NCBI GenBank assembly: GCA_019187225.1
Contig: JABAQQ010000014.1
Location: 1-64,000, forward strand
DNA from: Saprospiraceae bacterium
Lineage (GTDB): Bacteria; Bacteroidota; Bacteroidia; Chitinophagales; Saprospiraceae
Reading direction: 5' to 3'
Length of the DNA stretch: 64,000 nt
The position numbers were made by a program, and so were the translations under genes. This document shows, piece by piece, positions 8,201-16,100 of the stretch (within the stretch, counting starts at the first letter, position 1; each line of letters begins with the position of its first letter). Under the pieces are notes generated by a model that was given only the letters and a program-made list of their open reading frames with translations, was not told the DNA's origin and made no database searches.

Positions 8201-10220
8201 AACGCTTTACACGGCAACTGCTTCCGTTCCGGGTTGCATTCGCAAGGAGACGGTTTTCATTTGGGTAGACAGCCTTCCCCACGATCTGAGCATACAACCG
8301 TCCGACACGACGATCTGCCAGGGCGCGAAGGTGCTGCTCACTTCCGCTGTATACGAACCCGCAGAATTCCCAATCATTTATTTCGAATGGACACCTTCTG
8401 CTGGCCAGCTTACTCCGGACAGTCTTTTCAATATGGTTGTGCAACCGGATACGACCACTACGTACCGAAGAATTACCACCAGTGGCGTCTGTGTGGATAC
8501 CAGTGAAGCGACCGTTACCGTCATAAAACCCGCAGAAATGCGCGTGGAGCCTTCGGATACCACGATTTGTGAAGGCAAGAGCGTCGCACTCCAGGTCATT
8601 TACTCGCCGGGGGTGACAGACATTATGTGGTCGCCGCCAGCGGGCTTGAGTTGTACGGATTGTGATAATCCCACCGCAACCCCCTCCGGCACCACCACGT
8701 ACACAGTGATGGGTGAATTCATGGGTTGCCCGGTCAGCGCATCGGGGACGGTGACAGTTCGCAATCTCCCGGCCATCGAATTCCCCGATGACACACAGCT
8801 CTGCGGCGGAGAATCGGTGGTGCTCAACCAGGCATTCGACCCAACGGCCACGTACAACTGGACCTCTACCGACCCGAATTTCCAGCCGACCAATAACCCG
8901 CAACCGGTCGTGACGCAAACGGCACCAACTGCCACTTACTTTGTCACGGCCGACAATGGCTGCCCCAATTCCGGTCAGGTGACCATCACCGTGACCAGCG
9001 CCACCCTTACCGTAGATGGCGATACCACTGTTTGCCAAAATTTCCCGACTCAACTCATCGCAGCAGGGTCGTTGCCCGGCAACTATACCTGGAATACCGG
9101 TCAAACAGGGCAAAATATCGAGGTAAAACCGACTACGACCACAACTTACACCGTGGTGTATACTTTTGGAGACGGCTGCCAACTCACCGGCCAGGTGACA
9201 GTGAACGTGCAGGGGGTAGGTCCGGATGTCGTTTTCCCCAACGATACGCAACTCTGTCCGGGCGACAGTGTGACGCTCAACACAGCCGCTACACCCGGTG
9301 CCACGTACAACTGGACTTCAACACCGCCCGGATTTACGTTCAACGGCCCGGTTCCGCCGCCTCAAACGCCCAGTCAAAGTACCCAATACAACGTGACGGC
9401 CACTTTGGACAACTGTACGCTGACGACTTCCGTCAATATCATTGTTTACAACGCCACGCTCACGGTGTCGGAGGATGTCGAATTATGCTACGGCGAATCG
9501 GCCACCCTCGTTGCAGATGGCTCGCTTACCGGAAGTTATCTCTGGTCAAATGGCGCAACCACCGCTTCGATCAATGTAGCGCCACCGGTAAACACCACCT
9601 ATGAGGTTTTGTACACTTATGGCGACGGCTGTACCCTGGAAGGATCTGTGATGGTGACGGCACTGGATAGTTTCAATGTGCGCATCGTTTCAGAACCTGA
9701 TACGAACAGCATTAACGTAGGGGACCCGATAACACTGACGAGTATCGTATCGCCTTCACAAAACCTGTCGGGTTTTCAATTCCAATGGTTTGAAAATGAA
9801 ACGACCAACATTGGCAATGCCGAAACCATCGAAACAATGCCTTCCACCAGCGATACTACAATTACGTATAAAGTCATCGTCACTTCGCCGGAAGGTTGCA
9901 CAAGGGAAGCCACCATTACCTTCCGAATTGTACAACCCAATGTCATTGTTCCCAATGCCTTCACACCCAATGGGGATGGCGTGAACGACCTGTTCCGGTT
10001 GAAAGTCCTCGAAGGCTCAGCCACGGTACTGGAATTGAACATCTACAATCGCTGGGGTACCAAAGTGTACAGCAGCACTGACCCCAATGCGGCATGGGAT
10101 GGAAAAATGGACAACGGCAAAGAAGCGCCGAGCGACGTGTATGCTTATTACATCCGTTGGCAAAGGGGGGACGGCGCCCTGCAGCCACCGAAGAAGGGAG
10201 ATGTCGCGTTGCTTAGGTAA
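5220..10220 (+). CDS. Giant secreted gliding-type protein with CUB-like and Ig-like repeats
   Basis: The 1666-residue surface protein has a signal peptide (residues 1-19, ending SIAQ). Residues about 23-170 form a VNDDC-type beta-sandwich module. Residues about 185-292 look like a CUB domain (CTGTLWDSGG, FDYLSFYQGDDAN, FEGFKITWSC). From about residue 625 to 1560 there are twelve tandem Ig-like/PKD-like units. Eleven contain a D-x-x-[LVI]-C-x-[GN] signature such as ADTSVCKGQPV, PSDTTICEGKSV and PNDTQLCPGDSV; the twelfth lacks the Cys. The C-terminus is the CHU_C/gliding-motility-associated domain, a type B T9SS signal: VPNAFTPNGDGVNDLF, IYNRWGTKVY, WDGKMDNG. It is probably exported by the type IX system and surface-attached or released as an adhesin. 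No enzymatic domain is seen. A heptamer array starts 3 bases past the stop codon. Confidence 0.9.
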   Translation: MKAFSTLISILLFPFASIAQTPVNDDCAGIIDLGVVPYCSSPAQYTNVNATTSVIDVPSANIPACFNNGVERDVWFQFTIPADGSIVDVEISVWGDIGGNGTMKMPQVAIYRGDCAFGELAELDCAAAPLNVNEVHLQQFGLTPGLPYFLRINDYSATAAPNAGTFKLCVEKYVPEINMGDAASTGSCTGTLWDSGGPSGDYAAGEDLSFTICPQEFHQCIIINVEQYDIEQGFDYLSFYQGDDANDLQLTQISGFGNNFEVQIPAPCATIGFASDFFAEFEGFKITWSCSPNACTTPPPTTCSDPEIIAGLPYSQNNLSNCLSGNTVDGGPCGEDLEFLEGNDYIFTYTSAGDECINISTTGTNDGAGIGVYDQCPSLPGANCVASAGGGFFSVDPAINAAFLENPGTYYIVFGAGLDCSPFNISIDTITCPVVLPSASTCDKALNIGGCSNILPEIIALNPGAGDPNFIVDGVNQGCFVLPQFNYAFFYFVAGADGKFGFTVKAADPNLPDADIDFNVWGPIDEVEDICDFVSNNQPVRSSWAPPLSEFTGLTDINPDFLTAVEDEFDCGDPSTPSAGGDCYVKRLDVEEGKIYVVMLDDYSNVITQGGIAIDFTGTTDGVLDAPDTEITVSADTSVCKGQPVQLNATGGVAYFWSPATELSCAQCPNPVATPTETTSYQVQIATACNTVSRVVDVKTIEIQLGPDVTVCNNASFTLNENGYQGGQYTWTGPAGLSCYNCPSPVVSGLATGVYNFIATVVTPQCTVTDTIKITVVPGQQPQYNISPDKVLCAGQTVNLGGPGFPNTFYQWSSVPSGFIASGSNPMATPLETTTYYLVAVNTSCPYPSTDSVLMTVYQPPVLAVQGDTAICNGESVLLGTTIPEAGITYTWTPDNGTLDSTKIANPLATPLATTTYQLTASNPGCVVNESVQVTIINFNLTLDVSDSLRICRGNSVPIQATLTPPGGVVSWSPLAGLQLTPNGLNAVATPEEPTLYTATASVPGCIRKETVFIWVDSLPHDLSIQPSDTTICQGAKVLLTSAVYEPAEFPIIYFEWTPSAGQLTPDSLFNMVVQPDTTTTYRRITTSGVCVDTSEATVTVIKPAEMRVEPSDTTICEGKSVALQVIYSPGVTDIMWSPPAGLSCTDCDNPTATPSGTTTYTVMGEFMGCPVSASGTVTVRNLPAIEFPDDTQLCGGESVVLNQAFDPTATYNWTSTDPNFQPTNNPQPVVTQTAPTATYFVTADNGCPNSGQVTITVTSATLTVDGDTTVCQNFPTQLIAAGSLPGNYTWNTGQTGQNIEVKPTTTTTYTVVYTFGDGCQLTGQVTVNVQGVGPDVVFPNDTQLCPGDSVTLNTAATPGATYNWTSTPPGFTFNGPVPPPQTPSQSTQYNVTATLDNCTLTTSVNIIVYNATLTVSEDVELCYGESATLVADGSLTGSYLWSNGATTASINVAPPVNTTYEVLYTYGDGCTLEGSVMVTALDSFNVRIVSEPDTNSINVGDPITLTSIVSPSQNLSGFQFQWFENETTNIGNAETIETMPSTSDTTITYKVIVTSPEGCTREATITFRIVQPNVIVPNAFTPNGDGVNDLFRLKVLEGSATVLELNIYNRWGTKVYSSTDPNAAWDGKMDNGKEAPSDVYAYYIRWQRGDGALQPPKKGDVALLR

Positions 10221-10223
10221 TAG

Positions 10224-10331
10224 TTCTTGGTTCTTGGTTCTTGGTTCTTAGTTATTGGTTATTGGTGTCCCCTGCCTGATAACCAATAACTAATAACTAA
10301 GAACCAAGAACCAAGAACTAATAACCAACAA
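10224..10331. repeat. Inverted pair of heptamer arrays
   Basis: Six 7-base units (TTCTTGG x3, TTCTTAG, TTATTGG x2) occupy 10224-10265. Seven units of the complementary type (CCAATAA, CTAATAA, CTAAGAA, CCAAGAA x2, CTAATAA, CCAACAA) occupy 10283-10331. The two halves can pair into a long hairpin with a loop of about 17 bases. It begins 3 bases after the stop of the gliding-type gene and ends 7 bases before the promoter box of the next gene. Confidence 0.9.
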
Positions 10332-10337
10332 CATCCT

Positions 10338-10345
10338 TACCTTTG
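10338..10345 (+). promoter_or_regulatory. -7 promoter box for the dus gene
   Basis: TACCTTTG, followed by CGG, is an exact TAnnTTTG match. It ends 4 bases before the ATG at 10350, implying a very short leader or a nearly leaderless mRNA. The -33 region falls inside the heptamer array. Confidence 0.45.
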
Positions 10346-10349
10346 CGGT

Positions 10350-11348
10350 ATGGTTAGAATTGGCAACGTCGAGCTCGGTGATTTCCCATTGCTGCTTGCT
10401 CCCATGGAGGATGTAAGCGATCCGCCTTTTCGTAAGCTATGCAAGGAACAGGGTGCAGATATGGTGTATACTGAGTTCATCAGTGCCGACGGTCTGGTAC
10501 ACGAAGCAAAAAACACCTTCCAAAAACTGGAGATATTCGATTACGAGCGCCCCATCGGCATTCAGTACTTCGGCGGGCAATTAGAAAATATGATTGAAGC
10601 CGCCGAGATCATCGAGGCTAAAAATCCCGATGTCATTGACATCAACTTCGGATGCCCGGTGGCCAAAGTGGCCTGCCGGATGGCCGGGGCCGGCCTGCTG
10701 CGCGACATACCGCAAATGGTACGGCTCACGGAAGCCGTCGTAAAAAGCACAAAACGGCCAGTTACCATAAAAACGCGCCTGGGCTGGGACGACTCCACCA
10801 TCAACATTTTAGAGGTCGCCGAACGGCTGCAGGACGTTGGCATCCAGGCATTGAGCATTCACGCCCGCACCCGTTCGCAGATGTATAAAGGCGAAGCCAA
10901 CTGGTCGTGGATCGCCAAAGTCAAGGAAAATCCGCGCATGCACATTCCAGTCTTTGGCAATGGCGACGTGGACAGCCCTCAAAAAGCGCTGGAGTATAAA
11001 AACCGGTATGGCGTGGACGGCATCATGATCGGTCGGGCCAGCATCGGTTATCCCTGGATATTCCGGGAGATCAAACATTTTTTCGCCACCGGTGAGATTC
11101 TGCCGCCACCGGACATAGAAGAACGCGTGCGTGCTGCCCGCCAGCATTTGCGTGACAGTCTGGCCTGGAAAGGCCCGAAACTCGGCGTCCTTGAAATGCG
11201 CCGCCATTATGCTCCCTACTTCCGCGATTTACCGAACATCAAACCCTTCCGCGCCCGCCTGGTGACGGAAATGGATCCGGACGTACTCTTCCGTATTTTG
11301 GACGAAATAGAAGAACAATATGCCGGCGAATTCATGGAATTGCGGTAG
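10350..11348 (+). CDS. dusB: tRNA-dihydrouridine synthase (DusB/NifR3 type)
   Basis: This 332-residue FMN enzyme reduces specific uridines in the tRNA D-loop to dihydrouridine. The (beta/alpha)8 barrel starts with the FMN-binding LLLAPMEDVSDPPFRKLC. The active-site cysteine lies in DINFGCPVAKV, followed by AGAGLLRD. HARTRSQMYKG and the phosphate-binding FGNGDVDSP and GIMIGRASIGYPWIF match the Dus family. The length is usual for DusB. It is a single gene with its own promoter box, between the repeat array and the lipoxygenase-like gene. The Dus subfamily is chosen on overall similarity to NifR3/DusB, so the position modified is inferred. Confidence 0.9.
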   Translation: MVRIGNVELGDFPLLLAPMEDVSDPPFRKLCKEQGADMVYTEFISADGLVHEAKNTFQKLEIFDYERPIGIQYFGGQLENMIEAAEIIEAKNPDVIDINFGCPVAKVACRMAGAGLLRDIPQMVRLTEAVVKSTKRPVTIKTRLGWDDSTINILEVAERLQDVGIQALSIHARTRSQMYKGEANWSWIAKVKENPRMHIPVFGNGDVDSPQKALEYKNRYGVDGIMIGRASIGYPWIFREIKHFFATGEILPPPDIEERVRAARQHLRDSLAWKGPKLGVLEMRRHYAPYFRDLPNIKPFRARLVTEMDPDVLFRILDEIEEQYAGEFMELR

Positions 11349-11406
11349 TGCGTTACCTTATTTCCAATTTAATACTGCTTTCATTTTTCAGATGTAAAAC
11401 TAAAAC

Positions 11407-11414
11407 TACATTTG
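11407..11414 (+). promoter_or_regulatory. -7 promoter box for the lipoxygenase-kinase-cyclase unit
   Basis: TACATTTG matches TAnnTTTG. It lies 121 bases before the ATG at 11536, in the gap after dusB. No clear -33 element is seen. Confidence 0.4.
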
Positions 11415-11535
11415 AGCGCCCAAGTATTGCTCCCGATGGCGGTGATCTCAATTGAGATTTTTACACCGCTCACGTCTAACACGCTGCACGACAATTTTTT
11501 TCCAATACATCAAAAAACGAGAAAAGCAGCATTTC

Positions 11536-13107
11536 ATGAAAGCAGCCCAACCGCTCCCTAAAGTCAGGCCCCAGTCCGACTACCTCTACGAACGCCGCGG
11601 CCCCTGGCCCCAACCCCAACCCGCCCACCCCTTCGGCTTTGCCCCCGGCGTCGTGCACGTGCCGAAAAACGAAATTAAAAAATGGAACCGGACCGTCGGT
11701 TTGCGCTATTTCCGTACCATCCTGTTTTATTGGCCTGCCGCCGCCTGGTATGCGTGGAAGCACCGCTCGCTGGAACCGCTCAGCGACGAACAATTCGAGG
11801 AGTACCTGACGCATTCTTCATTGAGCAAATTTATTTCGAATGAATTGAACGAACCGAAGCGGACGAAATATGCCTACAATGAAAAACTGCGGTATTTCGC
11901 CGAATTCCTGGAAAAAGAGCCCCGGCAAACGTGGTGGGTTTCCGACTTTACGCTGGTGAAAGATTTGAAAAAACTGACCTATCCGGGCATTTACGTCGAG
12001 CCGACCATCGCGTTGTTCAAAGGCCCCCTGGTGAACGGCAAGAGGAAGGCAGTAGCCATATATTTTCCCGACAGCAAACTCATGCTCACTCCGGAAGACG
12101 GGAACGCCTGGGAACTCGCCAAGTATTTTGTGATGCAGGGCGCGAGTCTGCGTATTTCTCTGTCGGCGCATGCCAATCTGCATTTCCCCTACGACAGCAT
12201 CAATGCTATATCCAAATCGGCCCTGCCCAAAGACAGTGTGTTGCTGCGCCTGCTGTTGCCGCACCTCGAATTGTCTTTGGAATTGAATTACAGCGTATTG
12301 AACTCGCGCACCTCGCCGGTGCAAAACCCCAAACCGCTTCCTTATGCGGCTCTGCCCTCCGACGCCAAAGGCTTAATGACACTGTTTCTCTACGGTTACC
12401 ACGGTATGCTCAACGACCCGCCTACCGATCCCGATGGAAAGCTGCTCGAAAACCCCTCCTACCCTACCTTTCATCTGCACCTGGAACCCAATACCTTTCA
12501 CTCGGACTACGGTGATTTCCTGATGGCTTATTTTGAAACCATCCGGAAATTCGTGCACGCTGTTATAGATCTGATCCCTCAGGACGAGTTCGAAGATATC
12601 AAAATCTGGGCGAATTACGTGCATCAATATGTGCCGGGATTCCCTTCCGGCGATGAAATATTCAGGGAAGACGAAATGGGGAATCTGCAATACCATACCA
12701 CCATGGTGGATGAAAACCTGCTTGCCAAGGCCATCGCCAATATTGTGTGGGATCTGTCCATCGGTCATGCGGTGGATCACTACGATTACAGCACGATCAA
12801 CATCAACCACATGCCTTTCTGTATCCGGGTCCCGCCTCCCGCGGGTAAAAATATTCCGCCCGTTGACCGCAAAAAAATGGTCAAATGGATTGATATTTTC
12901 CGGCATAAATACGAACGGCAAATGTTCTTCGTCGCCCGCAACGTGAGTTTGCTGAAAGACGTGCGTTATGATTTCAACAAACCCGGCGAAGAAAAATTGC
13001 GCGGACTCAATGAGCGCTTTCTGAAAGAACTGCATGAAACGGAAAGGAATCTGAAAGTTTACAACTATATCCCGCTCGATCAGATCGCTCGCAGCATACA
13101 GTATTGA
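11536..13107 (+). CDS. Lipoxygenase-family protein with variant metal site
   Basis: Counted from the ATG at 11536 the protein has 523 residues; the frame is open further upstream but only with a TTG. It resembles the catalytic domain of lipoxygenases, non-heme Fe or Mn dioxygenases of polyunsaturated fatty acids. The first metal motif is AHANLH with His212 and His216, followed by LLLPHLELSLELN, which aligns with the conserved LLxPHxxxTxxIN. The H-x3-H spacing is that of fungal manganese lipoxygenases rather than H-x4-H. The second motif is GHAVDH, His411 and His415, where the family usually has H-x3-N. The C-terminus is SIQY, not the usual Ile or Val ligand. Metal binding or activity may therefore be altered. 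There is no signal peptide, so it is probably cytoplasmic. The kinase gene starts 19 bases downstream, so the two are probably co-transcribed. Confidence 0.75.
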   Translation: MKAAQPLPKVRPQSDYLYERRGPWPQPQPAHPFGFAPGVVHVPKNEIKKWNRTVGLRYFRTILFYWPAAAWYAWKHRSLEPLSDEQFEEYLTHSSLSKFISNELNEPKRTKYAYNEKLRYFAEFLEKEPRQTWWVSDFTLVKDLKKLTYPGIYVEPTIALFKGPLVNGKRKAVAIYFPDSKLMLTPEDGNAWELAKYFVMQGASLRISLSAHANLHFPYDSINAISKSALPKDSVLLRLLLPHLELSLELNYSVLNSRTSPVQNPKPLPYAALPSDAKGLMTLFLYGYHGMLNDPPTDPDGKLLENPSYPTFHLHLEPNTFHSDYGDFLMAYFETIRKFVHAVIDLIPQDEFEDIKIWANYVHQYVPGFPSGDEIFREDEMGNLQYHTTMVDENLLAKAIANIVWDLSIGHAVDHYDYSTININHMPFCIRVPPPAGKNIPPVDRKKMVKWIDIFRHKYERQMFFVARNVSLLKDVRYDFNKPGEEKLRGLNERFLKELHETERNLKVYNYIPLDQIARSIQY

Positions 13108-13126
13108 GGTCGAATATACTTTATCG

Positions 13127-16100
13127 ATGGTAACGATTCCAGACTTTGAAATAAAGGAGATCATTCTTTCCGATGGGATAAAAACCGTTTGTCGCGCCGT
13201 AAGGAGGCAAGATGGACAGGGTGTCGTACTGAAGATCATTTCGGGCGAATTCCCCGGAATGACCGAATCCATAAAATTGCGCCGCGAATACGAACTCGCT
13301 CGAAAACTCGATTTTCCCGGCGTGCCCATGATATTGGATATCAGTGAGTTCTATGGAGGCCTGGCTATTGTCATGGAAGATTTTGGTGGGGAAGCACTGA
13401 GTGTGCGTTTGAAAAAATCAGCCGTTCCGGTAGATGAGTTTCTTCCGATCGCGCACCGTCTGGCAACCATTTTGTCTGAATTGCACCGCCGCGACATCAT
13501 ACATAAAGACATCAAACCCGACAACATTCTGGTGCATTCCGGCACCGGCGAAGTACAGTTGATAGATTTTGGCATCGCTGTAATGATAGCCCAGGAAACA
13601 GTCGGCGTCGTTGACCACCGCCAACTGGAAGGCTCACTCCCTTATATTTCTCCGGAGCAAACCGGGCGTATGAACCTGCCGGTGGACTATCGCACTGATT
13701 TTTATTCGCTCGGCATCACCTTTTACCAGATGCTCACCGGGCGGCTTCCTTTCTTTTCAGATGATCCGGTCGAACTTCTGCACGCCCACCTGGCTCGCCA
13801 AGCTCAACCGCTTGTCGAAATCGTCCCTGCGATTCCGCCCGTATTGGAGGCATTAATTTTTAAACTGCTTGACAAATCGCCTGACCGGCGTTATCAGAGT
13901 GCGAACGGTTTGAAAACAGACCTGGAACAGTGCATCCGGATGTATGAGAAGAAGGGAAATATTGAAGATTTCACACTGGCCTCAATGGACCGTTCCGACC
14001 GTTTCCGCATCCCGCAAAAATTGTATGGCCGGGAACAGGAGGTTCATTTTTTACTTGAAACGTACGAAGAAGCAGCGCGGGGCAAAGCGAAGTACTTGCT
14101 CGTATCGGGCTACTCCGGCATAGGAAAATCGTCGTTGATCCGCGAAATTCACAAGCCCATCGTGGCGAGCCGGGGACATTTTGCCAGTGGGAAATTCGAC
14201 CAGTTCAACCGCAACACCCCTTACAGCGCGGTCATTACAGCGTTTCAAAACCTGATGCGCCAATTGCTTTCTGAAAGCGATGAAAAAATAGCGATGTGGC
14301 GAAACCGCTTGCATACAGCGCTGGGCGCCAACGGGCGTGTTATAGCGGACGTCATTCCGGAAGTGCAATTGATCATCGGCGAGCAAGCCGAAGTCGCCAC
14401 ATTACCGCCTTCCGAATCTCAAAACCGTTTTAACCTCGTTTTTCTTGAATTCGTCCAGGCACTCGCTATGCCGGAACATCCGCTGGTATTGTTTCTCGAT
14501 GACCTGCAATGGGCGGACACTCCTTCCCTGAAACTGATAGAGGTCTTACTGTCCGACAAGGAGACTGCCTGGCTTCTGCTCATCGGCGCGTACCGCAACA
14601 ATGAGGTGGATGCAACCCATCCATTGGCCAGAACACTGCAAGAGTTGAAAAAATCGGAGGACACTGTTGTTGAACTTTTGCTCAAGCCACTGCAGATCAA
14701 TGAGTTAAATCAACTTGTTGCCGATACGGTGCATTGTTCATCCGCTGAAGCACTGCCATTAAGCGAGTTGCTTCTTGAAAAAACCGGCGGCAATCCTTTT
14801 TTCGCCAATGAGTTTTTGAAATCGCTCCATACAGATCAATTGATCGTTTTCGATCATCTGAACAACCGGTGGGACTGGGACATCGAAAAAATCCGGGAGC
14901 GCAACATCACAGACAATGTGGTGGAACTCATGCGCAACAAAATTCAACTGTTGGATGAACATACCCAACACTTGTGCCGCTATGCTGCCTGTATCGGCAA
15001 TAAATTTGACTTGTTTACCCTTGCCACCGTCGGTGAAAAATCCCCGCAGGCGACTGCCAGGAAACTATGGCCCGCCATTCGCGAAGGGCTGATCGTACCC
15101 ATAGGCAGCGAATACAGGCTGGCTGAAATATCAGCCGGAATGGGTCAGTTGCTCAACAGCGAATACCGGTTTCTGCACGATCAGGTACAGCATGCAGCGT
15201 ATGCCCTGCTCGACAATGAATCCAAAAGAAGCCTGCACCTTAAAATCGGGCGCTTAATGCTTCAGAATTTCACGGTACGGGATAAAAACGATCGGATTTT
15301 CGAGTTGGCGACCCAATTCAACCACGGCGCCACCCTCATTGAAGAAGACAATGAAAAAATTACTGTTGCGGAATTGAATTTGACGGCAGGTAAAAAAGCC
15401 AAAAACGCCGCTGCATACGAGCCCGCTTTCAGATACCTGATGACAGGCATTCAGCTTTTACCGCAGGATGCGTGGCAAAGGTATTACGACCTGACCCTCG
15501 ATATGTACAATGAATGCGCCGAAGCGGCCTACCTAAGCGGCAATACCGATGAGATGGAGCGGCTTACCGATGTCGTATTTGGAAGAGCGGCGCAATTGCT
15601 TCACAAGGTCAAGGCGTATACGGTCAAAATCCAGGGGTACCTTTCCCTCACCCGCAACGAGGAAGCGTTGAACACCTGTCTTGAAATAATGCGGATGCTG
15701 GGGGTGCGTTTCCCGGTCAAACCCAATAAACTGGACATTGTCAAAAGTTTGATCGCCACCAAATTGCGTCTGCGCGGCAAAACGGCAGACCAATTGGTGT
15801 CGTTGCCGGAAATGACCGACCCCAAAGCAGCCGCCCTCATGGAAATACTTCCCTACGCCGCCTCATCGTCTTATTTTGCCAAACCCAATCTTTTCCCGCT
15901 GATCGTTTTCAAACAACTCAGTTTATCCGTCCGGTACGGCAACCACGAACAATCCGCTTTCGCTTACGCCACCTATGGTTTGGTGATGTGCGGCAGCACA
16001 CTTGAATACGATGAAGGGCTGAAATTCGGCGAAATCGCCATACGATTGCTGGATAAATTCAGGGCTGTCGTTGTTTTTACGAGAACGCATTTTGTCAATG

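Noticed and set aside
7578-9251. 557-codon open frame on the minus strand
   Set aside because: It lies wholly opposite the Ig-like repeats of the gliding-type gene, has Arg/His/Gly-rich composition and no domain; it is an antisense by-product of codon bias.
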